From the NCBI GenBank assembly GCA_017792425.1, contig CP051233.1, forward strand, positions 771,457 to 835,456: a DNA stretch of 64,000 nucleotides. Direction: 5' to 3'. The notes beneath the pieces are model-generated. The model was given only the letters and a program-made list of their open reading frames with translations. It was not told the origin of the DNA and ran no database searches. Source of the stretch: Thalassovita sp. (GTDB lineage: Bacteria; Pseudomonadota; Alphaproteobacteria; Rhodobacterales; Rhodobacteraceae). Positions 53,980 to 62,839 of this stretch are shown here, one piece after another. How positions within the stretch are numbered: the first letter of the stretch is position 1; every line of letters begins with the position of its first letter. The position numbers were made by a program, and so were the translations under genes.

Positions 53980-54357
53980 ATGTATCAGTAGGCGCAGTTT
54001 TCGGAAAAAAGCAAGAATACGATTGATGGACTGCATTGAATAGAATTCCGGCAGTGAACTGATCGGGGCATGCTTTGTCCTTTTGTCTGTCTGTCGAAGC
54101 TGTCCGACAGCGGCTTTACGATTGGGCGGACCCGCGCGTCAATCCCGGGGCGGTAGTGATCCGTAGTCCGTGCGCGCAGGCCGCGGACGGTGACCAAGGG
54201 ACTGGAACGGGCCAGATATCGTTCGTCCAAACTGAACACCAACTGGCTGCGGGATCAACCAGAATTAGTCGTCTGAACGCCGGGCGTCGCGCCATTCTCG
54301 GGTTTGCTACCGGGATTGGGGCGGGTTTTCCCACAGATGGCCGCCTCTGTCTTTGGA
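53980..54357. other. 378-bp intergenic region, no gene recognised
   Basis: Lies between the start of the TauE-like gene and the end of the nucleoside importer operon, both on the minus strand. I see a small hairpin GCTGTC/GACAGC near 54099-54111 and only short open frames on either strand with no recognisable protein similarity. It should hold the promoter of the TauE-TIGR02186 pair. Base composition is less GC-rich near 53981-54080. A decayed gene remnant cannot be excluded. Confidence 0.5.
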
Positions 54358-55323
54358 CTAACGCTCTTTGACATAGGGTTCGCCGCCCGCGCGTGGGGGG
54401 ATAGCTTTGCCGACGAACCCGGCCAGAATAACAACGGTCAGGATATAGGGCAGGGCATCCATGACCTGAACCGGAATGGTGAAAGCGCCCAGGTCGATGT
54501 TCTGATACCGCAGCGCGACGGCCTGCAACAGCCCGAACAGCAGCGTCGCCCACAACGCGTGCCACGGCCGCCATTTGGCAAAGATCAACGCCGCCAGGGC
54601 GATGTAGCCGCGACCGGCTGTCATTTCCTTTACAAAGCCGGCCTGTAACGCGGTCGCCAGGTAGGCCCCGGCAATCCCGCACAGCACCCCGCAGATCGCC
54701 ACCGCAGCATAGCGCATCCGCACCACCGAAACCCCGGCTGTATCCACGGCGGCGGGGTTTTCACCGACCGCTCGCAGACGCAGGCCAAACCGGGTCCGGT
54801 ACAGTATCCACCAGGTCGCGGGGACGCTGGCCAGCGCGAGGTAGACAAGGAACGTGTGGCCTGAAATCAGTTCGGAATACAGCGGGCCCAGAACAGGGAC
54901 GTCTTTCAGCGTGTTCGCAAAGGGCAGGGTGACCGGTTCAAACCGCCCGCCCCCCATAAGTGACGGAGTGCGCCCACCTTGCCGGAACCAGTCCTGCGCA
55001 ACCACGACAGTCATGCCAGCCGCCAGAAAGTTGATAGCGACACCGGAAATCAGTTGGTTGCCCCGAAAGGTGATCGAGGCCAGCCCATGCAGCGCCGACA
55101 GCACCAGCGACGCGCCGATCCCCGCCACCAGCCCCAGCCAGACGGAACCGGAAACCGCCGCTACAGCCGCGGAAAAGAATGCGGCGGCCAGCATCTTACC
55201 CTCTAGTCCGATGTCGAAAATGCCTGCGCGCTCGGAAAACAAGCCGGCCAGGCAGGCCAGCAGCAGCGGCGTGGCCAAGCGGACGGTGGAATCCAGTACC
55301 TGCAGAAGGGTCAGGTAGTCCAT
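54358..55323 (-). CDS. Nucleoside ABC transporter permease (second membrane subunit)
   Basis: A 321-residue inner-membrane permease of the BMP-linked branched-chain-type ABC family (NupQ/YufQ-like), with eight to ten hydrophobic segments. ERAGIFDIGLEGKMLAAAFF and GENPAAVDTAGVSVVRMRY, the latter the coupling-loop EAA-like motif, are characteristic. It starts 3 bp after the first permease gene and is last in the operon BMP-ATPase-permease-permease. Confidence 0.92.
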   Translation of the reverse strand: MDYLTLLQVLDSTVRLATPLLLACLAGLFSERAGIFDIGLEGKMLAAAFFSAAVAAVSGSVWLGLVAGIGASLVLSALHGLASITFRGNQLISGVAINFLAAGMTVVVAQDWFRQGGRTPSLMGGGRFEPVTLPFANTLKDVPVLGPLYSELISGHTFLVYLALASVPATWWILYRTRFGLRLRAVGENPAAVDTAGVSVVRMRYAAVAICGVLCGIAGAYLATALQAGFVKEMTAGRGYIALAALIFAKWRPWHALWATLLFGLLQAVALRYQNIDLGAFTIPVQVMDALPYILTVVILAGFVGKAIPPRAGGEPYVKER

Positions 55324-55326
55324 CGC

Positions 55327-56421
55327 TCAGCCCTCCTTTCGGCGCAGGGACAGGAACAACCGTTCCAGCGGCATACGTACCATGTTGTCCAGCGCGCCGG
55401 TAAACAGGATGACCAGCGCCTGGATGACCACGATCAATTCGCGGGGGATGGTTGTCCACAAAGCCAGTTCCGCCCCGCCCTGATACAGGAAGCCGAACAG
55501 GATCGCGGCCAGCAGCACGCCAAACGGGTGGCTACGGCCCATCAGGGCGACCGCAATGCCAATGAAACCTGCGCCCTCGGTCGCGTTCAGGACCAGGCGT
55601 TCGGCCTCTCCCATCGTGGTGTTGACGGACATCAACCCCGCCAGCGCGCCGGAAATCAACAAGGCCACCACGGTAATCTTGGTGGCGCTGATCCCGGCAT
55701 AGCGGGCGGCGGATTCCGAATGGCCGAAGGCGCGGATTTCATACCCCAACCGGGTGCGCCAGATCAGCAACCACACCAGAACGCAGGCGAACAGGGCGAT
55801 CAGCAGGCTGACATTGGCGGGGGCAGCCTTGGAAAACTTGATCCCCAGCGGCAACAGAAATTCGTGCAGGGTGGGCAGGTGCGTCGCCACCGGGAATTTC
55901 GCGGTTGCCGGGTCCATCGACCCGGCGGGGCGCATCACATTGACCAGCATATAGTTCAGCACAGCCGCCGCGATGAAGTTGAACATGATCGTGGTAATGA
56001 CGATGTGACTGCCCCGTTTGGCCTGCAGGTAGGCCGGGATAGCGGCCCACGCCGCCCCGAACAGTGCGGCGCTGGCGGTGGCCCCGATAATGGCCAGCGT
56101 CCAGTGCGGCCACGGCAGGTAAAGGCAAACCATCGCCACGCCCAACCCACCCAACATGGCCTGCCCCTCGCCCCCGATGTTGAACATCCTTGCATGAAAG
56201 GCGACCGCGACGGCCAACCCGGTGAAGATGAAGTTGGTGGCGTAATACAGCGTATAACCCCAGCCGTAGGTGCTGCCCAAGGCGCCCTGCACCATCATCT
56301 TCAGCGCGGCCCAGGGGTCTTCGCCAATCGCCAGGATCACCAGTGCCGACAGGATCGCGGCCAGCGTCAGGGAAATCAGCGGGATCAGGATGACGTCAGC
56401 CCATTTCGGCATCTTTTCCAT
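55327..56421 (-). CDS. Nucleoside ABC transporter permease (first membrane subunit)
   Basis: A 364-residue permease of the NupP/YufP type with about ten hydrophobic segments. FHARMFNIGGEGQAMLGGLG is the conserved segment and GHSESAARYAGISATKITV the coupling loop. The start is ATG at 56421 (MEKMPKW), 4 bp after the ATPase stop with AGAGG upstream; an in-frame start at 56454 lies inside the ATPase gene and is less likely. Confidence 0.92.
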   Translation of the reverse strand: MEKMPKWADVILIPLISLTLAAILSALVILAIGEDPWAALKMMVQGALGSTYGWGYTLYYATNFIFTGLAVAVAFHARMFNIGGEGQAMLGGLGVAMVCLYLPWPHWTLAIIGATASAALFGAAWAAIPAYLQAKRGSHIVITTIMFNFIAAAVLNYMLVNVMRPAGSMDPATAKFPVATHLPTLHEFLLPLGIKFSKAAPANVSLLIALFACVLVWLLIWRTRLGYEIRAFGHSESAARYAGISATKITVVALLISGALAGLMSVNTTMGEAERLVLNATEGAGFIGIAVALMGRSHPFGVLLAAILFGFLYQGGAELALWTTIPRELIVVIQALVILFTGALDNMVRMPLERLFLSLRRKEG

Positions 56422-56425
56422 GTGC

Positions 56426-58015
56426 TTATGCCTCTTGCTCTGGTCTGGCTGCATCTGAGATGGCCCAGCCTGACATGGCCTGCGTGTCCAGTCCGCCCAG
56501 TCCCGCCATCAGGCAGCCCAACCCCACTTGGGATGCCGTTGCGGCAGGGCCTTCGCCCATGATCTGGCCATCGAACATCACCACCACGCGGTCCGACAGG
56601 CTAAGGATTTCATCCAGTTCGACCGACACCAGCAGAATAGCCGCGCCCTGATCGCGCAGTGCGACAATCTGGTTGTGAATGAACTCGATCGCACCGATAT
56701 CCACGCCTCGGGTCGGCTGGCCAACCAGCAACAGCGTCGGATTCCGTTCGATTTCGCGGGCCACCACGATCTTTTGCTGGTTGCCGCCACTGAAATTCTT
56801 GGCGGTCAGCCAAGGGTCCGGTGGGCGGACGTCGAATTTTTCCATCTTGCGCCCCGTGTCGTCGCGCAGGGCGGCGTTGTTCATCAGCATCCCCCGCTGA
56901 TAGACCGGATCTCGGTGATAACCGAACGCCACGTTTTCCCAAGCGTAGAAGTCCATGACCAGGCCTTCGCGCTGGCGGTCTTCGGGAACGTGGGCGATGC
57001 CACGTGCCCGCCGGGACTGCCCGTCAGAGTACCGACCGCCCAGGTCTATCGCCTGTCCATTCAGGGTGATCTGTCCGGTGGCGGGCCGCATGCCGCCCAG
57101 CACCTCCAGCAGTTCCGACTGGCCGTTCCCCGCAACCCCCGCGATGCCCAGGATTTCACCTGCGCGGATCGAAAGCGATACATCCCGTACCCGGTGCACG
57201 CCTTTCTCGTCTGTCACGTTCAGCCGCCGCACGTCCAACACCGTATCGCCGGGGGTGGCGGGGGCCTTGTCCACCCGAAGCAGCACCTTGCGCCCGACCA
57301 TCAGTTCGGCCAGTTGTTCCGGGTTGGTGTCCGAGGTCTGCACCGTCGCCGTCATCTGTCCGCGCCGCATTACGCTGACCGTATCGGTAATGTCCATGAT
57401 TTCGCGCAGCTTGTGGGTGATCAGGATGATCGTCTTGCCCTCTGCCCGCAGTCGGTCGAGGATGCGGAACAACTGGTCGGCCTCGGCCGGGGTCAGTACG
57501 CCTGTCGGTTCGTCCAGGATCAGGATGTCGGCCTGCCGGTAAAGCGCCTTGAGAATCTCGACCCGCTGTTGCATGCCGACGCCGATATCCTGGATCACGG
57601 CATCCGGGTTCACGTTCAGCCCATAATCCGCTGCCAGTTGTTTCAGTTCCCTGCGCGCCTTGGCCAGAGAAGGTTTGAGTAGTCGCCCGTCCTCTGCCCC
57701 CAGAACGATGTTTTCCAGCACGGTAAAGTTCTCGACCAGTTTGAAATGCTGGAACACCATGCCGATACCGGCTGCAATGGCGGCCTGGCTGTCGGGGATG
57801 GCCACCCTGTGCCCGTGGATGAAAATCTCGCCCTGATCCGCCTTGTAGAAGCCGTACAGGATGGACATCAGCGTGGATTTGCCCGCGCCGTTTTCGCCAA
57901 TGATGCCGTGGATGGTGCCCGGCATCACCCGGATCGAAATGTCCTTGTTGGCCTGAACCTGTCCGAAAGCCTTGGAAATGCCCCTGAGTTCAATGGCCGG
58001 CGTCGCGTTCGTCAT
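56426..58015 (-). CDS. Nucleoside ABC transporter ATP-binding protein (two ABC domains)
   Basis: A 529-residue fused ATPase of the sugar/nucleoside importer type (NupO/YufO-like). Domain 1 has Walker A IIGENGAGKSTLMSIL, signature QDIGVGMQQRVEIL and Walker B ILILDEPTGVL. Domain 2 has a degenerate Walker A (GVAGNGQSELLEVL, lacking GKS/T), signature NFSGGNQQKIVVARE and a Walker B with Gln replacing Glu (LLLVGQPTRGVD). Such asymmetry is usual in this family, so only the first site is expected to hydrolyse ATP efficiently. It sits 72 bp after the binding-protein gene. Confidence 0.94.
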   Translation of the reverse strand: MTNATPAIELRGISKAFGQVQANKDISIRVMPGTIHGIIGENGAGKSTLMSILYGFYKADQGEIFIHGHRVAIPDSQAAIAAGIGMVFQHFKLVENFTVLENIVLGAEDGRLLKPSLAKARRELKQLAADYGLNVNPDAVIQDIGVGMQQRVEILKALYRQADILILDEPTGVLTPAEADQLFRILDRLRAEGKTIILITHKLREIMDITDTVSVMRRGQMTATVQTSDTNPEQLAELMVGRKVLLRVDKAPATPGDTVLDVRRLNVTDEKGVHRVRDVSLSIRAGEILGIAGVAGNGQSELLEVLGGMRPATGQITLNGQAIDLGGRYSDGQSRRARGIAHVPEDRQREGLVMDFYAWENVAFGYHRDPVYQRGMLMNNAALRDDTGRKMEKFDVRPPDPWLTAKNFSGGNQQKIVVAREIERNPTLLLVGQPTRGVDIGAIEFIHNQIVALRDQGAAILLVSVELDEILSLSDRVVVMFDGQIMGEGPAATASQVGLGCLMAGLGGLDTQAMSGWAISDAARPEQEA

Positions 58016-58033
58016 GCTCGCCCCGCTGAAAGG

Positions 58034-58065
58034 CCGGGCCGCGCCAAGGGTCAGGCACGGCCCGG
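58034..58065 (-). other. Intercistronic hairpin after the BMP binding-protein gene
   Basis: Stem CCGGGCCG (58034-58041) / CGGCCCGG (58058-58065) in the 72-bp gap between the substrate-binding protein gene and the ATPase gene. Hairpins here commonly protect the upstream mRNA, so that binding protein is made in excess over the membrane complex. Confidence 0.55.
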
Positions 58066-58087
58066 TGTTGACTGTGGTCCGGTCAGA

Positions 58088-59086
58088 TCAGAACTCGATC
58101 GCCGGGCAGCTGTCGTTGTCATAGTAGCTGACGACCTTCAGGTTGCCGTCGATGATCTGCTGGCGCGCGGCGTCCACCTTGGATTTCATCTCTTCGGTGA
58201 TCAGCGCGGCGTTGTTGTCGTCCAGCGCATAGCCGACGCCGTCCTCTGCCAAGCCCATAGTGAAAACGCCGGTTTCGACAGCTTCGCCTGCTTTCATGGC
58301 TTCGTACACGGCCACGTCCACGCGTTTCAGCATCGAAGTCAGTACCTTGCCCGGGTGCAGGTGGTTCTGGTTGCTGTCGACACCGATGGACAGGATGCCC
58401 TCGTCCGCGGCGGTTTGCAGCACGCCCACACCGGTACCGCCTGCCGCAGCATAGACCACGTCAGCACCTTGACTGATCTGGGCACGGGTCAACTCGCTAC
58501 CTTTCACCGGATCGTTCCACGCGGACGGCGTGGTGCCGGTCATGTTGGCGACAATCTTGACGTCAGGGTTGACCGCTTTGGCCCCTTGCGCATAGCCGCA
58601 TCCGAAATGACGGATCAGCGGCACATCCATCCCGCCGATGAACCCGACGGTGCCGGATTTGGACGCCATCGCCGCCATCATGCCGACAAGGTAAGAACCT
58701 TCGTGTTCAGAGAACCCGATCTGCCGGATATTGTCGCCGGTAATCCATGTGACGTCCACGACGACGAACTTGGTATCGGGATAGTCAGGCGCGACGCTGC
58801 TGAGCGGATCGGCCATGGCAAAGCCCATCGTGATGATCGGGTTCGCGCCGGCCTCGGCAAAACGGCGCAAGGCCTGTTCGCGCTGCGCTTCGGATTGCAG
58901 TTCGATTTCGCGGAAGGTGCCGCCGGTTTCGTTCGCCCAGCGGGAGGCGCCATTGAACGCGGCCTCATTGAACGATTTATCGAACTTGCCGCCCAGATCG
59001 AAGATCAGGGCCGGTTCGGCCAGCGCGGCGCCGGCGGTCAGGGCCACGGCAGCAGCGGCCCCCAGGAATTTGGTCATCAGGGTCAT
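58088..59086 (-). CDS. BMP family ABC transporter substrate-binding protein
   Basis: Periplasmic binding protein of the basic membrane protein (PnrA/Med) family, 332 residues, which captures purine nucleosides for the importer encoded downstream. A signal peptide with AAAAVALTAGAALAEP is cleaved near residue 23. FDLGGKFDKSFNEAAFNG, the ligand-binding start, and GMDVPLIRHFGCGYAQGAKA are family hallmarks. No lipobox Cys is visible, unlike many Gram-positive members. The start is ATG at 59086 after GGGAG. A hairpin GGGCGCC/GGCGCCC (59111-59135) lies in the leader. Confidence 0.93.
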   Translation of the reverse strand: MTLMTKFLGAAAAVALTAGAALAEPALIFDLGGKFDKSFNEAAFNGASRWANETGGTFREIELQSEAQREQALRRFAEAGANPIITMGFAMADPLSSVAPDYPDTKFVVVDVTWITGDNIRQIGFSEHEGSYLVGMMAAMASKSGTVGFIGGMDVPLIRHFGCGYAQGAKAVNPDVKIVANMTGTTPSAWNDPVKGSELTRAQISQGADVVYAAAGGTGVGVLQTAADEGILSIGVDSNQNHLHPGKVLTSMLKRVDVAVYEAMKAGEAVETGVFTMGLAEDGVGYALDDNNAALITEEMKSKVDAARQQIIDGNLKVVSYYDNDSCPAIEF

Positions 59087-59233
59087 TGGTACACTCCCAC
59101 AGGTTTGGCTGGGCGCCTCATTCACGCGGGCGCCCGGATCCGAGCAGAACTTGTCTGTTCCTGACACCGATTTAGGCCGCAGCCCGCCAATGGGGTCAAC
59201 TGGATTCTGGGGCTGAGGGTGTGAAGCGCGGGC

Positions 59234-59653
59234 TTAACCTTGGGGCAGGTTGCGCGACATCAGCACCGCGTCCACCTTGGCCCCGCCGGGCGTGAGGTAG
59301 TAGTCGGGCCGCCGCCCGTCCACGGTGTAACCTGCGGATTGATACAAAGAAATGGCTGCGGCATTGTCAGCGGCCACTTCCAGGAATGACCGGTGCGCGC
59401 CGCGTTTCTCTGCCGCCAATTCGTAAGACTGCAGTGCCTGCCGGCCCAGTCCGTGCCGCCGGTGGTCCGGGTCAGTGGCCAGGGTCAGCAACTCGGCCTC
59501 TCCGGCGATGGCGCGACCAAGGGCAAACGCGTGTGGCTGAGAAACCAGGAAAACCAGCGGGCTTCCCAGCAAATCCGAGAATTCCTGTGCGGACCACGGG
59601 CGTTGTGCTGAAAAGGCGCGTGCGTGAAGGGTGGCCAGCGATTCAGGCGTCAT
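59234..59653 (-). CDS. rimI: Ribosomal protein S18-alanine N-acetyltransferase RimI
   Basis: A 139-residue GNAT enzyme. LATDPDHRRHGLGRQALQS holds the acetyl-CoA loop (RRHGLG), and SFLEVAADNAAAISLYQSAG is the conserved beta5/alpha4 segment of RimI. It overlaps the end of tsaB by 11 bp; the tsaB-rimI pairing is common in bacteria and supports the call. The N-terminus is MTPESLATLHARAF. Confidence 0.9.
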   Translation of the reverse strand: MTPESLATLHARAFSAQRPWSAQEFSDLLGSPLVFLVSQPHAFALGRAIAGEAELLTLATDPDHRRHGLGRQALQSYELAAEKRGAHRSFLEVAADNAAAISLYQSAGYTVDGRRPDYYLTPGGAKVDAVLMSRNLPQG

Positions 59654-60221
59654 CAAGGATCACCGGTGGCGCATCACGCGACGGGGCGGCGTCTGCGGGT
59701 TTGACATACAGCGGTGCAGGGGCGGCAACCGTTTTTCCATCGGTCAGGATGCCGTGGGCGCAGCGGGCAATCGCGACTGCCAGCTCAGACGGTGCGGGGG
59801 GATAGGCGAGGGGGGCAAGGATTTCCGAGGCGTCAACCAGTTCCGGTTCCACCCGACGAATATACACCTGACCGCGAGGCCCTGGAACTGCGGGCAAGTC
59901 CGCCGAGTCCAAAGCGATGACGTCGAAAGTTGATACACCGATGGCCGGAATTTTCAACGCCAATGAAAGACCGCGCGCCGAAGCGACGCTGATGCGGATG
60001 CCGGTAAAATTTCCGGGGCCGACACCGACGCCGATTGCGTTCAGGTCTGCCCAGGTAGTTCCGGCTTCGGCAAGGACTTCTTCCAGCAATGGAAACAGCC
60101 GTTCTGCCTGACCCCGGCCCATCTCCTCGGTCCGGGTGGCCAGAATCTTTTCCCCGCATAGCAAAGCGGCCGCGCAATGCGCGGCCGATGTGTCGAATGC
60201 CAGGATCACCGGATCAGACAT
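59643..60221 (-). CDS. tsaB: tRNA threonylcarbamoyladenosine biosynthesis protein TsaB
   Basis: Partner of TsaD in t6A37 tRNA modification, 192 residues of the ASKHA fold. ILAFDTSAAHCAAALL opens it and VGVGPGNFTGIRISVASARG is the signature stretch. At 192 residues it is slightly shorter than E. coli TsaB (231). It overlaps the NifU-like gene upstream by 8 bp and rimI downstream by 11 bp, so three genes form one coupled unit. Confidence 0.93.
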   Translation of the reverse strand: MSDPVILAFDTSAAHCAAALLCGEKILATRTEEMGRGQAERLFPLLEEVLAEAGTTWADLNAIGVGVGPGNFTGIRISVASARGLSLALKIPAIGVSTFDVIALDSADLPAVPGPRGQVYIRRVEPELVDASEILAPLAYPPAPSELAVAIARCAHGILTDGKTVAAPAPLYVKPADAAPSRDAPPVILDDA

Positions 60222-60777
60222 TGACCGGGCGCACCTCGGTCACTTCGGGAATGTAATGGCGCAGCAGGTTTTCGATCCCCATCTTCAGGGTCAGGGTTGA
60301 CGACGGGCAACCTGCACAGGCCCCCTGCATATGCAGATAGACAACGCCCCGGTCAAAGCCGTGGAACGTGATGTCGCCACCATCCTGTGCGACTGCAGGA
60401 CGCACGCGGGTGTCCAGCAGTTCCTTGATCTGGCCAACGATTTCCGCGTCCGGGCCGTCATGTGCCGCATGTCCGCCAGCGCCGCCCTCGTCGCCGGTCA
60501 TCACCGGTTGGCCGGACTGGAAATGCTCCATGATCGCGCCAAGGATTGCCGGCTTGATATGGTCCCATTCCACGTTGTCTGCCTTGGTAACCGTCACGAA
60601 ATCCGTGCCGAAGAACACGCCATTCACGCCGTTTACCGCGAAAATCCGCTGTGCCAGCGGCGATTTTTCCGCGCCTTCAGCCGTCGGGAAATCAGCGGTT
60701 CCCATTTCCAGCACAGTCTGACCAGGCAGGAATTTCAGCGTGGCGGGGTTCGGGGTGGACTCGGTCTGAATGAACAT
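60214..60777 (-). CDS. NifU family Fe-S carrier protein (NFU type)
   Basis: A 187-residue Fe-S assembly/carrier protein. The N-terminal Nfu_N domain begins MFIQTESTPNPATLKFLPG, and the C-terminal NifU-like domain carries the cluster-binding CAGCPSS (about residues 154-160). This architecture matches eukaryotic NFU1 and alphaproteobacterial homologues that hand 4Fe-4S clusters to enzymes such as complex II and lipoate synthase. It is not evidence for nitrogen fixation. Coupled to tsaB by an 8-bp overlap. Confidence 0.93.
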   Translation of the reverse strand: MFIQTESTPNPATLKFLPGQTVLEMGTADFPTAEGAEKSPLAQRIFAVNGVNGVFFGTDFVTVTKADNVEWDHIKPAILGAIMEHFQSGQPVMTGDEGGAGGHAAHDGPDAEIVGQIKELLDTRVRPAVAQDGGDITFHGFDRGVVYLHMQGACAGCPSSTLTLKMGIENLLRHYIPEVTEVRPVNV

Positions 60778-60859
60778 CTGTGCGATACCTCGTGTGTCTA
60801 GTCCAGGATATGCGCCCGGGTGTCTGGGAAGTCAAGGTTTGGAATGATTCTAATATTTC

Positions 60860-61849
60860 TCAGTCGGCCATGCCGGGCAATGCCGGGATGGTGAATGTGT
60901 GCGATGCAATCGGTGCCGATGGCCGCGCGATACCCCCGCCAGAGCCGCTGCCCGGCTGAGTCGCCGAACCGGGGGCGGGTCGGGAAATGCCCGCGCCACT
61001 GCCTGTGCCACCACCGGGCCGACCAGCGCCCCCCGGTGCAGGCCGGGAAATCCCGATGCCGCCGCCGCCCACTGGTTGCGACGGCCGTGCAGGCCTGTTG
61101 GCAAGCCGCAGGATTTCGGCCAGGGGGCTGTAGGAATCCAGCGACAAGGACGCCATCCCGTCAAAAGTGATCGAGGAAGAGATCAAAGCCCCACGTTCCT
61201 TTTGCCAGGGCTCGTACTGCACCAGCACCGTCACGATCGTTCCGGCGCGCGTGAATTGTGATCGCAGATACACCGTCTTGCCGCTTTTCAGAACGCCAGA
61301 GGTGATAAGCCGCGCATCGTCGTAGTTCTGGTACAGTTCCTGCTTGGTGCCTTTATGGTTGTCGATCAGCCATTGGTGCATTTCGATGGTCTTGTCTTTT
61401 TCCTGCTCGATCAGCCGGATTTTCAGGCTGCCATCGGGCGACGACAACGTGTACAGGTCAGACCCCCGATCCTGCTGAACGATTGCCAGCGGCGCCAGAA
61501 AGCTGACTTTGTCCGGGAAATCGGTTATGCCCTGCCAGAAATCCGCCTGGATCGAAAGCTGCGTGCGCTGAACCAAAGGGGCCAGATCGCGATAGGTGAT
61601 TTGCTGACCCGAAACGCGACCCGCCAGAAACTTGTCCAGCGCGCGCTGACTGCCTGATCCCCATTCGCCGTCAATCAGCCCGACATACAAACCTTCCAGC
61701 GCCAGGCCGGTCTGCAGGTATTTCGTATCGTTCGGCGGCAGCCATTCGGGCTTGAACGGGTCGTCCAACTGTTGCGCCGCGACCGGCTGAGAAAGCAGGA
61801 TCAGAAGGGGCAGGGCGATCTGCAGGATTTGTCGCAGGGCAGCAAACAT
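60860..61849 (-). CDS. Exported protein with a peptidoglycan-binding-like N-terminus and Gly/Pro repeat tail
   Basis: A 329-residue protein with a signal peptide (about 1-25, LLILLSQPVAAQ). A segment ALEGLYVGLIDGEWGSGSQ (about 50-68) resembles a PG-binding-1 repeat. A middle domain of about 170 residues has no family I recognise. The C-terminal tail (about 255-320) is low-complexity and contains two GISRPAPG repeats and a related GIARPSAP. Similar N-termini occur in roseobacters ahead of a trypsin-like domain; none is present here, so this may be a shorter relative. Located 24 bp after usp. Confidence 0.65.
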   Translation of the reverse strand: MFAALRQILQIALPLLILLSQPVAAQQLDDPFKPEWLPPNDTKYLQTGLALEGLYVGLIDGEWGSGSQRALDKFLAGRVSGQQITYRDLAPLVQRTQLSIQADFWQGITDFPDKVSFLAPLAIVQQDRGSDLYTLSSPDGSLKIRLIEQEKDKTIEMHQWLIDNHKGTKQELYQNYDDARLITSGVLKSGKTVYLRSQFTRAGTIVTVLVQYEPWQKERGALISSSITFDGMASLSLDSYSPLAEILRLANRPARPSQPVGGGGIGISRPAPGGAGRPGGGTGSGAGISRPAPGSATQPGSGSGGGIARPSAPIASHTFTIPALPGMAD

Positions 61850-61873
61850 CTGGGCCTCTTGTCGTTCTGGGGG

Positions 61874-62329
61874 TCAGGTGATGGCCTCTAGGCGTTCCTT
61901 GGACATGTCACCGGGCACGATCGTGATCGGAACCGGCAGGGTTCCGGCGCTGCGGCTAAGTTGCGTGACCAGCGGGCCGGGGCCTTTGCGGTCAACGCCC
62001 GCGCCCAGCACAAGAACGCCGATTTCGGGGTCGTCCTTGATCTGGCCAAGGATTTCGGTCACGGCTTCACCTTCGCGGATCACCAGTTCGGGGTCGATAT
62101 TCTGGCGGTCATGCATCCACTTCGCAAAAACCTCAAAATGCACGGTGATGCGTTCACGTGCTTCCTCTCGCATGATGTCTGACACGCCGATCCAGTGGTT
62201 GAACTCGTCGGGCGGAATGATCGACAGGATCTGAACCCCCCCCTTGGTCTTTGCGGCGCGCATGGCGGCAAAGCGCATCGCGTTCAGGCATTCGCGGCTG
62301 TCATCGAGGATTACCAGAAATTTGCGCAT
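61874..62329 (-). CDS. Universal stress protein (UspA-like)
   Basis: A 151-residue single-domain universal stress protein. FLVILDDSRECLNAMRFA has the conserved Asp of the nucleotide-binding core, and the C-terminal VLVLGAGVDRKGPGPLVTQL replaces the usual GxxGxxxxxxGS ATP-binding motif in a degenerate way. It probably acts in stress survival; whether it binds ATP is uncertain. Confidence 0.85.
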   Translation of the reverse strand: MRKFLVILDDSRECLNAMRFAAMRAAKTKGGVQILSIIPPDEFNHWIGVSDIMREEARERITVHFEVFAKWMHDRQNIDPELVIREGEAVTEILGQIKDDPEIGVLVLGAGVDRKGPGPLVTQLSRSAGTLPVPITIVPGDMSKERLEAIT

Positions 62330-62392
62330 GTTATGTCACTCCTTGCCGCGGATCATGGCGCAAGGTCGGCGGACTGGCAACAACAACGGCGA

Positions 62393-62704
62393 TCAGCTGC
62401 AGGAAGCCGCAGCCGAGACGCCAAATTCCTTGTAACGCCGCCAGAACTCTTCATGGTGGGTGCTGCCGGATTGACGCATGTCCTGCGCCTTTTGCGGTTC
62501 GGTAAAAAACTTGGCGGCTATTTTCTGGTCGGACCGGGTGAGTGTCTGGTCGGCGACGCGCTGGATACACCCGCAAAGGTTCCAATCGCCGCTTTTTCGC
62601 GGGGCGGACATGCAGGCCTGCTCTATCGGACCCGCCGATGCTGCCACCGGGGCGAAGGAAAGGAGAATGCAGGCGACCGTCACGCCGAATGACGTATGCT
62701 TCAT
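62393..62704 (-). CDS. Small exported Cys-containing protein (103 residues)
   Basis: Begins with a signal peptide (about 1-24, VACILLSFAPVAASAG), leaving a mature domain of about 80 residues with cysteines in EQACMS, WNLCGCIQRVAD and the C-terminal SCS. The spacing suggests one or two disulfides or heme-free Cys pairs. I do not recognise a named family, though similar small exported proteins occur in Rhodobacterales. Same strand as uvrB upstream, separated by 135 bp. Confidence 0.6.
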   Translation of the reverse strand: MKHTSFGVTVACILLSFAPVAASAGPIEQACMSAPRKSGDWNLCGCIQRVADQTLTRSDQKIAAKFFTEPQKAQDMRQSGSTHHEEFWRRYKEFGVSAAASCS

Positions 62705-62839
62705 TGTTTACTGTCTCGACTTCTGGCGCCGCTGTCTGGATTCCCCTTGGTCCAGCGGCACAACTTTCACGTTCCGGCGGTACTATGTTCGAAACAGTGA
62801 TATTTTTCAATCGGGCTGACGTGTGGCGCCTTTCGCCGG

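Noticed and set aside
53980..54357. Small open frames on both strands as genes or a pseudogene
   Set aside because: No RBS-supported start with coding-like composition and no recognisable similarity; left as intergenic.
60214..60777. Evidence of nitrogen fixation from a NifU-like gene
   Set aside because: The Nfu_N plus NifU C-terminal architecture is the general Fe-S carrier NFU type; no nif genes are present.
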